This document shows, in pieces, positions 6,384 through 13,598 of a stretch of DNA of 16,447 nucleotides; position 1 is the first letter of the stretch, and each line of letters begins with the position of its first letter. Below the pieces are notes generated by a model, which was not told the origin of the DNA, did no database searches, and saw only the letters and a list, made by a program, of their open reading frames with translations. Source of the DNA: Bordetella parapertussis (GTDB lineage Bacteria > Pseudomonadota > Gammaproteobacteria > Burkholderiales > Burkholderiaceae_B); contig CALQNE010000045.1 of NCBI GenBank assembly GCA_943331855.1, forward strand, positions 1 through 16,447, read 5' to 3'. The position numbers were made by a program, and so were the translations under genes.

Positions 6384-7499
6384 GTGCAGCTCATCTGGAT
6401 TTCTGGGTCAACGTCGGCCGTCAAAAAAATTAACATCTCGCGCAAGCGCTTGATCCGCTGGTCAGTCATGACGGGCGTGTTTCTCGTTTTGCTTGGGATT
6501 GGGATTCATTTTTTAGGCTTTCGGATCGCCCTGCAGGTCAGACCACAATTGGCACGCGTCATGGGTGACGTGGTTACAGTCGAAGAGCAGAACACGATAG
6601 AACTCGAACATCAAAAGAAACTCGATCGTCTTACTCAAGCACAAACAGTCGCGCTAGCGCAGCGCGAAAAAAAACAAAAAGAAATCATCGCCTCGTACGA
6701 GCATCAACTTGAATTGATGCATACCGATTTCAAAGAAACCAGCATGCAGTTCAGTCGAGAAAAAAAAGAGATCGATGCGTTGTATCGTAAAAAGCTAGAA
6801 ACGCTCAACCAGCAAATGACTGCAATGACCAGCAAGATCGGTGAGCTTAATTCGCTTAAAGAGCGTTTGGCGACCCTGGCCGCACCCGCTCCAATCAAAA
6901 ACAAAATGTCCGATCCGTCGAGCCGTGGTGGCCCATTGATCCCTTTAAAGTTTCAATCGACACCCAACGCCTATCTTGACGACGAGCTCGATCAAACCAT
7001 TGCCAAAGTATCGGCGCTCAATTCAACCGTAATTGACCTACAGCAAACCTGGTCTACCCGCTATCAATTACTCACTCAACTACCGCTAGGAACACCACTG
7101 CCCTTAGCGCTCGGTTTGAACAGTAACTTTGGCCCCAGGGTCGATCCGATCAGCCAGACCGTCGCACATCACTCGGGCATTGACTTTGTTGCCAAGGTGG
7201 GCACGTCCATTTTGGCGGCTGGGAGCGGCACCGTACTGCGGGCAGGTTGGGACGGTGCTTATGGGCTCACGGTTGAGATCAAACACGCGGAAGGATATGT
7301 TTCGAAGTATGCCCATGCAAGCAAGATCCACGTTGCCGCCGGACAAATGGTGACGCGCGGTCAAAAAATCGCCGAAGTCGGCATGACTGGTCGCACGACG
7401 GGCGCACATCTTCATTTTGAAATCTTACGCAACGGGCAGTTTATTAATCCGCTGCAGGTGCTGGTAGTGCCTGGTTCGCGCCAGCGTTCACAAGAGTAG
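6384..7499 (+). CDS. Membrane-anchored M23-family peptidoglycan endopeptidase
   Basis: This is a 371-aa predicted cell-wall hydrolase that would cut peptide cross-links of peptidoglycan in the periplasm. A basic N-terminus precedes one transmembrane helix at about 26-50. A charged, Gln/Glu/Lys-rich coiled coil follows at about 65-165, then a linker, then the LytM/M23 domain at about 246-358. All zinc and catalytic residues appear present: His263 and Asp267 in HHSGID, His311 in KYAH, and His342/His344 in HLHFE. It is therefore probably active rather than a LytM-only activator. The start is GTG (6384-6386), chosen because MQLIWISGS resembles related Burkholderiales proteins and the next ATG lies inside the membrane helix; the ribosome site is weak. 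Its 3' end overlaps the convergent bactofilin gene by 56 bases. M23 enzymes and bactofilins cooperate in cell-shape control in several bacteria. Confidence 0.88.
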   Translation: MQLIWISGSTSAVKKINISRKRLIRWSVMTGVFLVLLGIGIHFLGFRIALQVRPQLARVMGDVVTVEEQNTIELEHQKKLDRLTQAQTVALAQREKKQKEIIASYEHQLELMHTDFKETSMQFSREKKEIDALYRKKLETLNQQMTAMTSKIGELNSLKERLATLAAPAPIKNKMSDPSSRGGPLIPLKFQSTPNAYLDDELDQTIAKVSALNSTVIDLQQTWSTRYQLLTQLPLGTPLPLALGLNSNFGPRVDPISQTVAHHSGIDFVAKVGTSILAAGSGTVLRAGWDGAYGLTVEIKHAEGYVSKYAHASKIHVAAGQMVTRGQKIAEVGMTGRTTGAHLHFEILRNGQFINPLQVLVVPGSRQRSQE

Positions 7500-7908
7500 G
7501 CTGACCCTCGGTCGTCAGCTCGCCTTGTTGAGCATTGGCCTGGCTCACCATACGGCCGGTAATTTTTGCACCGGGTTCAATACTGATTTGACTGTACGTA
7601 ATGTCGCCCTGCACGTCAGCACTATCGTGCAATTCAACAGTTTCGGTCACAAACACATTGCCAATAATTCGACCGCCGACGATCAAGCGCTGGGCGTAAA
7701 TGTTGCCCTGAACCGAGCCTGTTAACCCGATCGCCACGCTAACCCCATCGCCTTGTGATCCGCGAATATCGCCTTTCACGCTGCCATCAATTCTCAGGCT
7801 TTGAGTCGCCACGATCTGACCGTGGATTTCGGTGGATTTTGCAATAATAGTTTCAAATGATTCATCATTTGAACGAACAATTTTCGACGATGGTTTTTTA
7901 CCAAACAT
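7444..7908 (-). CDS. Bactofilin (polymer-forming cytoskeletal protein)
   Basis: This 154-aa protein carries a bactofilin (DUF583) domain at about residues 15-122. The domain is a run of short beta-helix repeats such as ATQSLRIDGSVKGDIRG, TGSVQGNIYAQRLIVGG, IIGNVFVTETVELHDSADV and GDITYSQISIEPGAKITG. Short disordered tails flank it; the C-terminal one is rich in Ala, Gln and Pro. Bactofilins self-assemble without nucleotide into filaments under the inner membrane and position wall enzymes. The start at 7906-7908 begins MFGKKPSSK and has AGAGGTG eight bases upstream. An in-frame ATG at 8020-8022 lies inside the upstream gene and is rejected. It starts 16 bases after the exported methyltransferase gene, so the two are probably co-transcribed. 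The convergent M23 gene overlaps its 3' end. The family call is firm. Confidence 0.9.
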   Translation of the reverse strand: MFGKKPSSKIVRSNDESFETIIAKSTEIHGQIVATQSLRIDGSVKGDIRGSQGDGVSVAIGLTGSVQGNIYAQRLIVGGRIIGNVFVTETVELHDSADVQGDITYSQISIEPGAKITGRMVSQANAQQGELTTEGQPTLVNAGANQALPAPAAD

Positions 7909-7916
7909 ACGCGTGT

Positions 7917-7923
7917 CACCTCT
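7917..7923 (-). promoter_or_regulatory. Ribosome binding site of the bactofilin gene
   Basis: The minus strand reads AGAGGTG, eight bases before the ATG at 7908. It sits between the stop codon of the methyltransferase gene and the start of bactofilin, and it decides the shorter bactofilin start. Confidence 0.7.
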
Positions 7924-7924
7924 G

Positions 7925-8659
7925 TTAATTTGGTCGAACAAAGCGCAGCGCAAAGCGATCGCTTGTCGTTTCCATTTTATTTGAGTGAAGCTCATGAGTG
8001 TCAGCCGCGTTTCTCCAGGCATCAGATTTTGTATCGGCCTTGAACCCTACCGCCACAAGCTCAGCGACTACCGCCTGCTCATCAATGCGATGCAGCGTCG
8101 ACGTATCATTCAAGCCGGTGCCGGCCTTGGCCGCATGATCCATCACAACCAAAAACCCACCGGGCTTGAGCGCATTAAAAATGGCTTGATTCATCTTTGC
8201 ACGGTCAGTCGACGTATTCACGATATCGTGGTACGACAAGATCAGGGTTGCACCATCCACCCGAGGCAATTCTGACGGAAACAAATCATCAAACGGACGC
8301 GCCAGAATTTGAAAATTTGGCTGTGGCGTAGCGGCCAATCGAGCGTCAAGCGCGGGTGCAGGCTTGGCAATCTGAGCCCAAACTTTGCCTGTAGATCCCA
8401 CCGCAACGGCCAAAACCTGCGCGGTATAGCCACCGCCTGATGAGATATCCAAGATGCTCATCCCGGGTGCCACCTTTGCCAGCTTGAGTAGCTCGAGGGG
8501 CTGACGCCGCGCATCGGCCTGTCGATCACGGTCGGTACGCAAGGGGCTCGCTAAAATGGCGGCCTCGGATGCAGAAACTTGTGCATAGGCCTCGAGGCTG
8601 AACACACAACCCACCAGCAGACAGGTCGCGACTGAACGAAAAAGTGATTGAATCAACAT
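7925..8659 (-). CDS. Predicted exported class I SAM-dependent methyltransferase-like protein
   Basis: This is a 244-aa protein with an apparent Sec signal peptide followed by a Rossmann methyltransferase domain. The signal has a short basic start, a hydrophobic core ATCLLVGCVF and an AYA cleavage site near residue 26. Motif I is ILDISSGGGYT (69-79), LILSYHDIVN lies further on, and ALKPGGFLVVMDHAA marks the motif after beta strand 5. The stretches matching YHD and DHAAKAGTG recall the COG4798 group of predicted methyltransferases, many of which also carry signal peptides. The start at 8657-8659 is supported by TGAGG six bases upstream; ATGs at 8671 and 8749 lack such a site. The bactofilin gene follows after 16 bases. 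A methyltransferase outside the cytoplasm would have no obvious SAM supply, so substrate and activity are both open. Confidence 0.78.
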   Translation of the reverse strand: MLIQSLFRSVATCLLVGCVFSLEAYAQVSASEAAILASPLRTDRDRQADARRQPLELLKLAKVAPGMSILDISSGGGYTAQVLAVAVGSTGKVWAQIAKPAPALDARLAATPQPNFQILARPFDDLFPSELPRVDGATLILSYHDIVNTSTDRAKMNQAIFNALKPGGFLVVMDHAAKAGTGLNDTSTLHRIDEQAVVAELVAVGFKADTKSDAWRNAADTHELHSNKMETTSDRFALRFVRPN

Positions 8660-8665
8660 AACAAG

Positions 8666-8670
8666 CCTCA
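8666..8670 (-). promoter_or_regulatory. Ribosome binding site deciding the methyltransferase start
   Basis: TGAGG on the minus strand lies six bases before the ATG at 8659. It favours this start over ATG at 8671, 12 bases upstream. The signal peptide is kept with either choice. Confidence 0.6.
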
Positions 8671-8761
8671 TATTTTTGGTTTCTGAATTAATTAAACCAC
8701 GGCCTGAGCGCAAGCGACCGACTAAAAGGCAATCGTTTGTGCCGTACACTCGTTCAATACA

Positions 8762-8774
8762 AAGCCTAGGGCTT
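8762..8774. promoter_or_regulatory. Palindrome in the divergent gap before the family-3 binding-protein gene
   Basis: AAGCC-TAG-GGCTT is a perfect 5-3-5 inverted repeat. It lies in the 153-base gap between the divergent methyltransferase and solute-binding-protein genes. An AT-rich stretch containing TATACT (8790-8795) follows and could be a -10 box for the plus-strand gene. It is a candidate operator, weakly supported. Confidence 0.3.
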
Positions 8775-8812
8775 AACTAAGCATCCTTATATACTCGCCT
8801 GGCAAACAATTT

Positions 8813-9523
8813 ATGCATCACATTCTTGCACCCTCGGGCAAACTTCGCGTCGGCGTCTACACGGGGAGTCCGCAATCTCTGATGCTCGGTGCGACCGCGC
8901 ACAATCATTACGGCGTAGGCTTTGAGCTTGGGCGCGCGTTCGCGCACTATATCGAGCGACCGTTTGAACCGGTGATCTTTGAAAAAAATGGCGACGTGTT
9001 AGCGGCAGCAAAGCTCGGTGAAATCGATCTAGCTTTGGTCAACGCCACTCCAGCGCGTGCTCAATATCTGGATTTTGCTCAAGCCGTTCTGTTTTCTGCG
9101 CAAAGCTACTTGATCGGCACGCACTGCGCAGCGCAAAAAATTGCAGATCTTGACCGGGTTGGCGTTGTGATCGGCGTCTCAAGTGGCAGCACCTCCGAAA
9201 CCGTCTTGCCCACAATTTTGAAACTGGCAAAGATCGTTGCAATCAATAGTCTTGCTGAGGTCACACAACAACTCAACCAAGCAAAGATCGATGCCTTCGG
9301 CACCAACAAAGGGATTTTGTTTGAGCTTGCAAAGCAGGTTCCCGGTTCAATCGTTTTAGACGGCGCCTGGGGCTTTGAACGGATCGCCTTAGGCATTCCA
9401 AAAGGCCGTTCAGATGGCTTGCCCCTGTTGCAACGCTTTTCAACAGAAATACAAGAAAATGGGTTGTTAAAAGAAGTTGTGCAAAGAGCGGGCGCTCAAG
9501 GTGTCAGCTTGACTGAGAAATAA
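8813..9523 (+). CDS. Family-3 solute-binding protein lacking a signal peptide
   Basis: This 236-aa protein is a near-complete SBP_bac_3 (PBPb, amino-acid-binding) domain. Features in order are LRVGVYTGSPQSLML (11-25), GVGFELGRAFAHYI (34-47), LAAAKLGEIDLALVNATPAR (63-82), YLDFAQAVLFSAQSYLIG (85-102), and a second lobe starting VGVVIGVSSGSTSETVLP. Most relatives begin with a secretion signal of about 20-25 residues, but here the domain begins at residue 9. The frame closes at a TAA at 8774-8776, and the 12 codons between it and the ATG encode no signal peptide. The protein is therefore predicted to be cytoplasmic, unless annotation of relatives shows otherwise. No ABC permease or ATPase gene is adjacent. 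It could be a ligand sensor, an enzyme-like derivative or a binding protein that lost export. A Bug-family gene follows after 63 bases. Confidence 0.75.
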   Translation: MHHILAPSGKLRVGVYTGSPQSLMLGATAHNHYGVGFELGRAFAHYIERPFEPVIFEKNGDVLAAAKLGEIDLALVNATPARAQYLDFAQAVLFSAQSYLIGTHCAAQKIADLDRVGVVIGVSSGSTSETVLPTILKLAKIVAINSLAEVTQQLNQAKIDAFGTNKGILFELAKQVPGSIVLDGAWGFERIALGIPKGRSDGLPLLQRFSTEIQENGLLKEVVQRAGAQGVSLTEK

Positions 9524-9586
9524 GCCGAAGCGATTCAGCCAGAAAAATATAAGAACACTAAAAATTTAAACGGGACTTCACCTCTT

Positions 9587-10564
9587 ATGATCTTCAAAAA
9601 ATACTTACCTCGCCTGAGCAGCGTATTGGCTACGCTTCTATTTTCAACAACAAGCATTGTTGCGACGGCTCAAACTTATCCAACGAAACCCATTACCGTC
9701 GTCGTGCCTTATGGTCCCGGCACCGGTAATGACATCATCGCGCGCATCATTGCCCAGAAGGTCAGTGAAACCTCTGGTCAACCGATGGTGATCGATAATC
9801 GGGCAGGCGCTAACGGTGGTATCGGCGCCGACTACGTCGCACGTGCTCTCCCAGATGGCCATACAGTCTTGATCGCCAGCACTAGCAGTATCGTCAATCA
9901 GTTTGTGACCAAAGACACTCGTCTTGATATTGCTAAAGACTTCGCGCCTGTAGGCTTAGTTGGTTCTTTACGCAACGTATTAATGGCGCACCAAGCACTG
10001 CCCGCAAACTCAATGAAAGAGCTTATTGCGCTCGCCAAAGAAAAACCAGGCCAATTGAATTTTGCTTCAGGCAGCACCGCGACGCATTTTGTTGGAATGA
10101 TTTTAAAGTTTGTCGCCAAGATCGATTTTACGATTGTCGACTACAAACTGACCACTACCGGAATGACCGACGTGGCGAGTGGGCGTGTCGAACTACTCTG
10201 GACCACAACCGCCTCAGCTTTGTCTTTGGTCGATACCGGTAAAGTCAAACTGTTGGGCGTGACGGGTCCTAAGCGCTCGACGGTCGTGCCCACAATTCCT
10301 ACAATGATTGAATCAGGCTATCCCGAACTCGATATCAGTATTGATTTCTTCATTTTGGCGCCAGCTGGTACGCCTGCCCCGGTTGTGGCCAAACTCAATC
10401 GAGAGATTGTGACCGCCCTGAATACGAAAGAGGTGAAAGAAAAGCTGGCCTCTGCAGGTGTTGAGGCAAATGGTGGCTCGCCAGAGGCGCTTGCCCAATA
10501 TATTCAAGCTGACATGGCTCGCTGGGCGCGCTTAGTCAAAGAGACTCATTACAAGGTGCAATAA
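9587..10564 (+). CDS. Bug/TctC-family tripartite tricarboxylate transporter substrate-binding protein (first)
   Basis: This 325-aa periplasmic binding protein belongs to the Bug (Bordetella uptake gene) family. A Sec signal ends near VATAQ (residue 28-29), and the mature protein starts TYPTKPITVVVPYGPGTGNDIIAR. In that loop Asp49 sits at the conserved ligand-binding aspartate of the family. DNRAGANGGIGADYVARALPDGHT and GQLNFASGSTATHF are further family blocks, and the end WARLVKE is typical. Bug proteins bind small organic acids or related amides, sometimes for TctAB transporters and sometimes only as sensors. No tctA or tctB is seen in the window, so it is an orphan, as is usual for this expanded family in Burkholderiales. 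It faces the EamA-family gene, with 23 bases between their ends and no clear terminator. The ligand is unknown. Confidence 0.9.
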   Translation: MIFKKYLPRLSSVLATLLFSTTSIVATAQTYPTKPITVVVPYGPGTGNDIIARIIAQKVSETSGQPMVIDNRAGANGGIGADYVARALPDGHTVLIASTSSIVNQFVTKDTRLDIAKDFAPVGLVGSLRNVLMAHQALPANSMKELIALAKEKPGQLNFASGSTATHFVGMILKFVAKIDFTIVDYKLTTTGMTDVASGRVELLWTTTASALSLVDTGKVKLLGVTGPKRSTVVPTIPTMIESGYPELDISIDFFILAPAGTPAPVVAKLNREIVTALNTKEVKEKLASAGVEANGGSPEALAQYIQADMARWARLVKETHYKVQ

Positions 10565-10587
10565 ACGAGCGCCGGTCAGCGTCACTA

Positions 10588-11505
10588 TCATTTACCCTGC
10601 TTTCTGAGCCCCAGCTTAATCACAAGCCCGACCACTAAGCAGGCACCGACAATCTGTATCAGTGCGATTTTTTGATCCAGAATAAACCAACCCAAAATCA
10701 GCGCAAAGATTGGTTCGATACTCATAATCGAAGAGTTACCCACGACGCCGAGTCGCGGCAAAACGATGAACATCACCGTAAACCCTGTACCGTAAAAAAT
10801 CGTCAATAAGGCCAAACCCCACCAGCCAGCCACAGCGGTCGGCCAATGTAACTCTCCCAGCACTTGCGAAAAAATGAGTGTCAACAGACCAACCATCCAC
10901 ATCGTGGTGGCGGTACGTACACGACCATCTAGGTCAGCCGCCTCGTTTTGCGTCAGCGCAAGTGTCAGGCCAAAGGTCGCAGCCGCGGTTAAGGCAAAAG
11001 CAACGCCCACCCCAATCATGCCCCAGTGGGCCTTTGCACCTAAGCCAGACGCCGCACCGAATACATCCAAGGCGAGGGCCAAACCCACTAACATAATCGG
11101 CATGGCGCGCAAGACTTGTGGCTCAGGGCGCTGGCCATAAATAACGCGACACCAAAACGCAGTCCAGAGTGGATAGGTATTAAACGCCAACAAGGCCAGA
11201 GAAACCGGCAAGAGCGCAACCGACGAATAAATACTTAAGCTTTGAATCGTGACGAGCAACCCAATTGCAGGCAATACTTTTTTATGCCGTACCGTCAAAC
11301 GAATAGGTACGCGCTGAAAATAGACGATTAAGGTCACCACCACCGCAGTCACCAGGCTACGCACCAAGACGGCAGCCGTCACATTTAAGCCATGATCAAA
11401 CGCGATGCGTGCGACGACATGATTGGCCCCCATGATCAGTCCGATGAACAAGAGCGTTGCAAAGGCGGCACCGGAAATTGCGTTTGTTTTGTTGCTCACG
11501 GTCAA
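10588..11505 (-). CDS. EamA/DMT-superfamily membrane transporter
   Basis: This 305-aa inner-membrane protein has about ten hydrophobic helices in two EamA repeats, roughly 12-150 and 160-300. Typical stretches are GLIMGANHVVARIAF in the first helix, LLPVSLALLAFNTYPLWTAFW in the first repeat, and GVVGNSSIMSIEPIFALILGWFILDQ in the second. The conserved Glu and Pro of the second repeat are present. Members export amino acids and other small metabolites. The start appears to be TTG (11503-11505), supported by AGGA six bases upstream; a GTG two codons in is the alternative. It is alone on its strand between two Bug-containing units. Substrate prediction is not possible from sequence alone. Confidence 0.88.
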   Translation of the reverse strand: MTVSNKTNAISGAAFATLLFIGLIMGANHVVARIAFDHGLNVTAAVLVRSLVTAVVVTLIVYFQRVPIRLTVRHKKVLPAIGLLVTIQSLSIYSSVALLPVSLALLAFNTYPLWTAFWCRVIYGQRPEPQVLRAMPIMLVGLALALDVFGAASGLGAKAHWGMIGVGVAFALTAAATFGLTLALTQNEAADLDGRVRTATTMWMVGLLTLIFSQVLGELHWPTAVAGWWGLALLTIFYGTGFTVMFIVLPRLGVVGNSSIMSIEPIFALILGWFILDQKIALIQIVGACLVVGLVIKLGLRKQGK

Positions 11506-11511
11506 TCAGTA

Positions 11512-11515
11512 TCCT
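11512..11515 (-). promoter_or_regulatory. Ribosome binding site supporting a TTG start
   Basis: The minus strand reads AGGA six bases before TTG at 11505. No in-frame ATG is near. The next alternative, GTG at 11499, would be 12 bases away, which is too far. Confidence 0.5.
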
Positions 11516-11705
11516 GGGAAGACGCCCCTGAACGTGGAACACGCGCAGCGACTCGTTACGCCTAGAGTAGATCAAAACGAGCTTCTTGGTGGCGCAAGGA
11601 AAAGTATGCCACTATTTTTATATTTGCCTTAAGATACGACGAACTAGAGGAACTGACCACGCATTAAAGGCCACGCCCCAAGATAAGAAATTTCGGAGAC
11701 CCTGA

Positions 11706-12590
11706 ATGACCATCAAAACCGTTGCATTAATTGGTGCCGGCAATATGGGTTCGCGTATGGCACGCTGCATTAAGCGTGCGGGCTTTGATTTAACAGTTTG
11801 CGATCAAAATCAAAGCGTACTCGATAGCTTCAGCCAAGACGGCGTGACAGTCACCCGACACCCGCGTGATTGCGCCGCGGCGGATGCCATCATCATTCTG
11901 GTGGCAAATGATGAGCAAATTCTCTCGGTCAGCTGTGGTCCAACAGGCTTCATCGATGCGATCCCGTCGCACCGTCAACCCTTAATCTGCATGATGAGTA
12001 CCACCCTGCCCGCCACCTTGAAACAACTGGCGCAACGGATCAAAGCGACACGTGCTCATTTAATCGATGCCCCTGTCAGCGGCGGGCTGGTCAAGGCCGA
12101 GCAAGGCACCTTGACTATTATGATGAGCGGAGACGATCAAGATCTAGACAGAGCAGAGCCGCTCATGAAGGCGATGGGAACTGAAATCTTTCGCTGCGGC
12201 GCACTTGGCGCAGCAGAAGTGATCAAGGTCATCAACAATATGCTTGGGATTGCAAACATCTATTTGGCCGCAGAAGCCTTCGAGCTCGCTGCGAAGTATG
12301 GGGTAAAAATAGAACAAATCGCCCCGATTCTGGAAGTGAGTAGCGGACGCAATTTTATGTCACTCGATGCAGCGATGACGCATCAACACTATCAAGCCTG
12401 GGCACGATCCAAAGAAGCTTTTTTTTCGCTAGTCGATATCGTCAGTAAAGACCTACATCTCGCTCAAGAGCTCGCACAAGGCGCACAGTTGACTCTGCCG
12501 CTTTTAAACGAGCTATCGCGGCACGTAGACGCCACGGATGATATCGTATTAAATCGTTGGCAATCGGCAGCAAAGAATAATCATCCTTAA
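11706..12590 (+). CDS. 3-Hydroxyisobutyrate dehydrogenase-family NAD(P)-dependent oxidoreductase
   Basis: This 294-aa cytoplasmic enzyme belongs to the beta-hydroxyacid dehydrogenase family, which oxidises 3-hydroxy acids or reduces the corresponding semialdehydes with NAD(P). The nucleotide-binding glycine motif GAGNMG is at 10-15. The substrate-binding motif DAPVSGGLVKAEQGTLTIM spans 121-139, and the catalytic Lys174 lies in EVIKVINNML. The family KDxxLA motif is SKDLHLA at 247-253. The start is supported by GGAG seven bases upstream. The next gene, a Bug-family binding protein, begins ten bases after its stop, so the two are likely one operon. A linked uptake-and-oxidation step for a hydroxy acid is a reasonable guess. 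Family members also include tartronate semialdehyde reductase and similar enzymes, so the exact substrate is not assigned. Confidence 0.88.
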   Translation: MTIKTVALIGAGNMGSRMARCIKRAGFDLTVCDQNQSVLDSFSQDGVTVTRHPRDCAAADAIIILVANDEQILSVSCGPTGFIDAIPSHRQPLICMMSTTLPATLKQLAQRIKATRAHLIDAPVSGGLVKAEQGTLTIMMSGDDQDLDRAEPLMKAMGTEIFRCGALGAAEVIKVINNMLGIANIYLAAEAFELAAKYGVKIEQIAPILEVSSGRNFMSLDAAMTHQHYQAWARSKEAFFSLVDIVSKDLHLAQELAQGAQLTLPLLNELSRHVDATDDIVLNRWQSAAKNNHP

Positions 12591-12600
12591 GAGAACGCAC

Positions 12601-13575
12601 ATGCCTAAAATTTTTCAAGCACTATTACTCATCGTGACACTCGTCTGCGGCGCATCATTCAGTGCAGTCGCCCAAGACTTTCCCTCGCGACCGATCCGTA
12701 TAATTGTGCCGCTTGCTGCGGGCGGCGCCACTGATGTCGTTGCACGCCTGATCGCCGACAAACTCTCAGAACAAGTCAAACAACCTGTCATTGTTGAAAA
12801 CCGGCCTGGGGCGCAGGGGATGATTGGCGTCGAGGCCGCTGCAAAATCAGCGCCTGATGGCTATACCATCGTCTTTGGTTCAAGTACAACGATGGCTGCA
12901 ATCTCAAGCCTGTATGCAAAATTGCCTTTCGATCCCATTGGCGACTTTACAGCTGTTGCTAAGGCACTCGACAATGCGTACAACGTTCTCTTGGTTCCCG
13001 CTGACTTACCTGTTCAAAATGTTGCAGAACTCATCGCCTATGCGAAAGCGAATCCAAATAAACTGAATTACGGTGCTGGTACTGCAAGCTCACGGATTTG
13101 TATCGAGATGTTGAAGGTCATGTCCGGAACCAGTATTACCTTTGTTCCTTACAAAACCTCAACTCAAGCACTCAACGATTTGATGGGCAATCAGGTACAA
13201 CTAGTGTGCGAACCCACAGGCTCAGGAATGGCTTTAGTCGCAACGGGCAAGCTGCGCGCCATTGCGGTGACAGGCCCCCATCGTATCGACGAAGCGCCGG
13301 GCATTGCTGCGGTGGCTGAAACGCCTGGGCTGAAGGACTATGGTCACTGGTCATGGCTCGCCTTCTTTACCAGAGCAGGTGCACCTGCTGCTGCGGTTGA
13401 TAAGCTGAGCAATGAATTGCTAAAGGTTTTGGCAAACCCCGAAGTCGCGAGCAAAATCAAAAAATTCGGTTTTGACGTGGTGCCTTCGGGCCCGAAAGAG
13501 CTTGCGATCTTACAAAAAGAAGCTGTCGCCAAATACGCAAAAATTGTCAAGGACGCGGGTATTATCCCTGAGTAA
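12601..13575 (+). CDS. Bug/TctC-family substrate-binding protein (second)
   Basis: This is a 324-aa periplasmic binding protein of the same family as the one at 9587, but clearly divergent from it. The Sec signal peptide covers residues 1-24, with cleavage at AVA before QDF. FPSRPIRIIVPLAAGGATDVVAR carries the ligand-loop Asp45. ENRPGAQGMIGVEAAAKSAPDGYT, NKLNYGAGTASS and VPYKTSTQALNDLMGNQVQL are typical family blocks. The start is ten bases after the dehydrogenase stop, with an AAGAG-like site. The pairing suggests its ligand is, or leads to, the dehydrogenase substrate. No TctAB membrane partner is present in the window, so it must use one elsewhere or act as a sensor. Confidence 0.9.
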   Translation: MPKIFQALLLIVTLVCGASFSAVAQDFPSRPIRIIVPLAAGGATDVVARLIADKLSEQVKQPVIVENRPGAQGMIGVEAAAKSAPDGYTIVFGSSTTMAAISSLYAKLPFDPIGDFTAVAKALDNAYNVLLVPADLPVQNVAELIAYAKANPNKLNYGAGTASSRICIEMLKVMSGTSITFVPYKTSTQALNDLMGNQVQLVCEPTGSGMALVATGKLRAIAVTGPHRIDEAPGIAAVAETPGLKDYGHWSWLAFFTRAGAPAAAVDKLSNELLKVLANPEVASKIKKFGFDVVPSGPKELAILQKEAVAKYAKIVKDAGIIPE

Positions 13576-13582
13576 GCTCAGG

Positions 13583-13596
13583 CTGGGTCTACCCAG
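13583..13596. other. Small GC-rich hairpin between convergent genes
   Basis: CTGGG (13583-13587), loop TCTA-containing, and CCCAG (13592-13596) form a compact stem-loop in the 23-base gap between the second Bug gene and trhO. It has no T-run on either strand, so it is not a standard intrinsic terminator. It could slow RNA polymerase or protect transcript ends. Confidence 0.3.
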
Positions 13597-13598
13597 GG

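Noticed and set aside
7909..8022. Bactofilin start at 8022
   Set aside because: The 38 added residues lie inside the methyltransferase gene in another frame, and a good ribosome site precedes the ATG at 7908.
11608..11633. GTGGC...GCCAC stem followed by T-rich sequence as an intrinsic terminator
   Set aside because: The stem has five pairs with a 14-base loop, and it lies upstream of both divergent genes where no terminator is expected.
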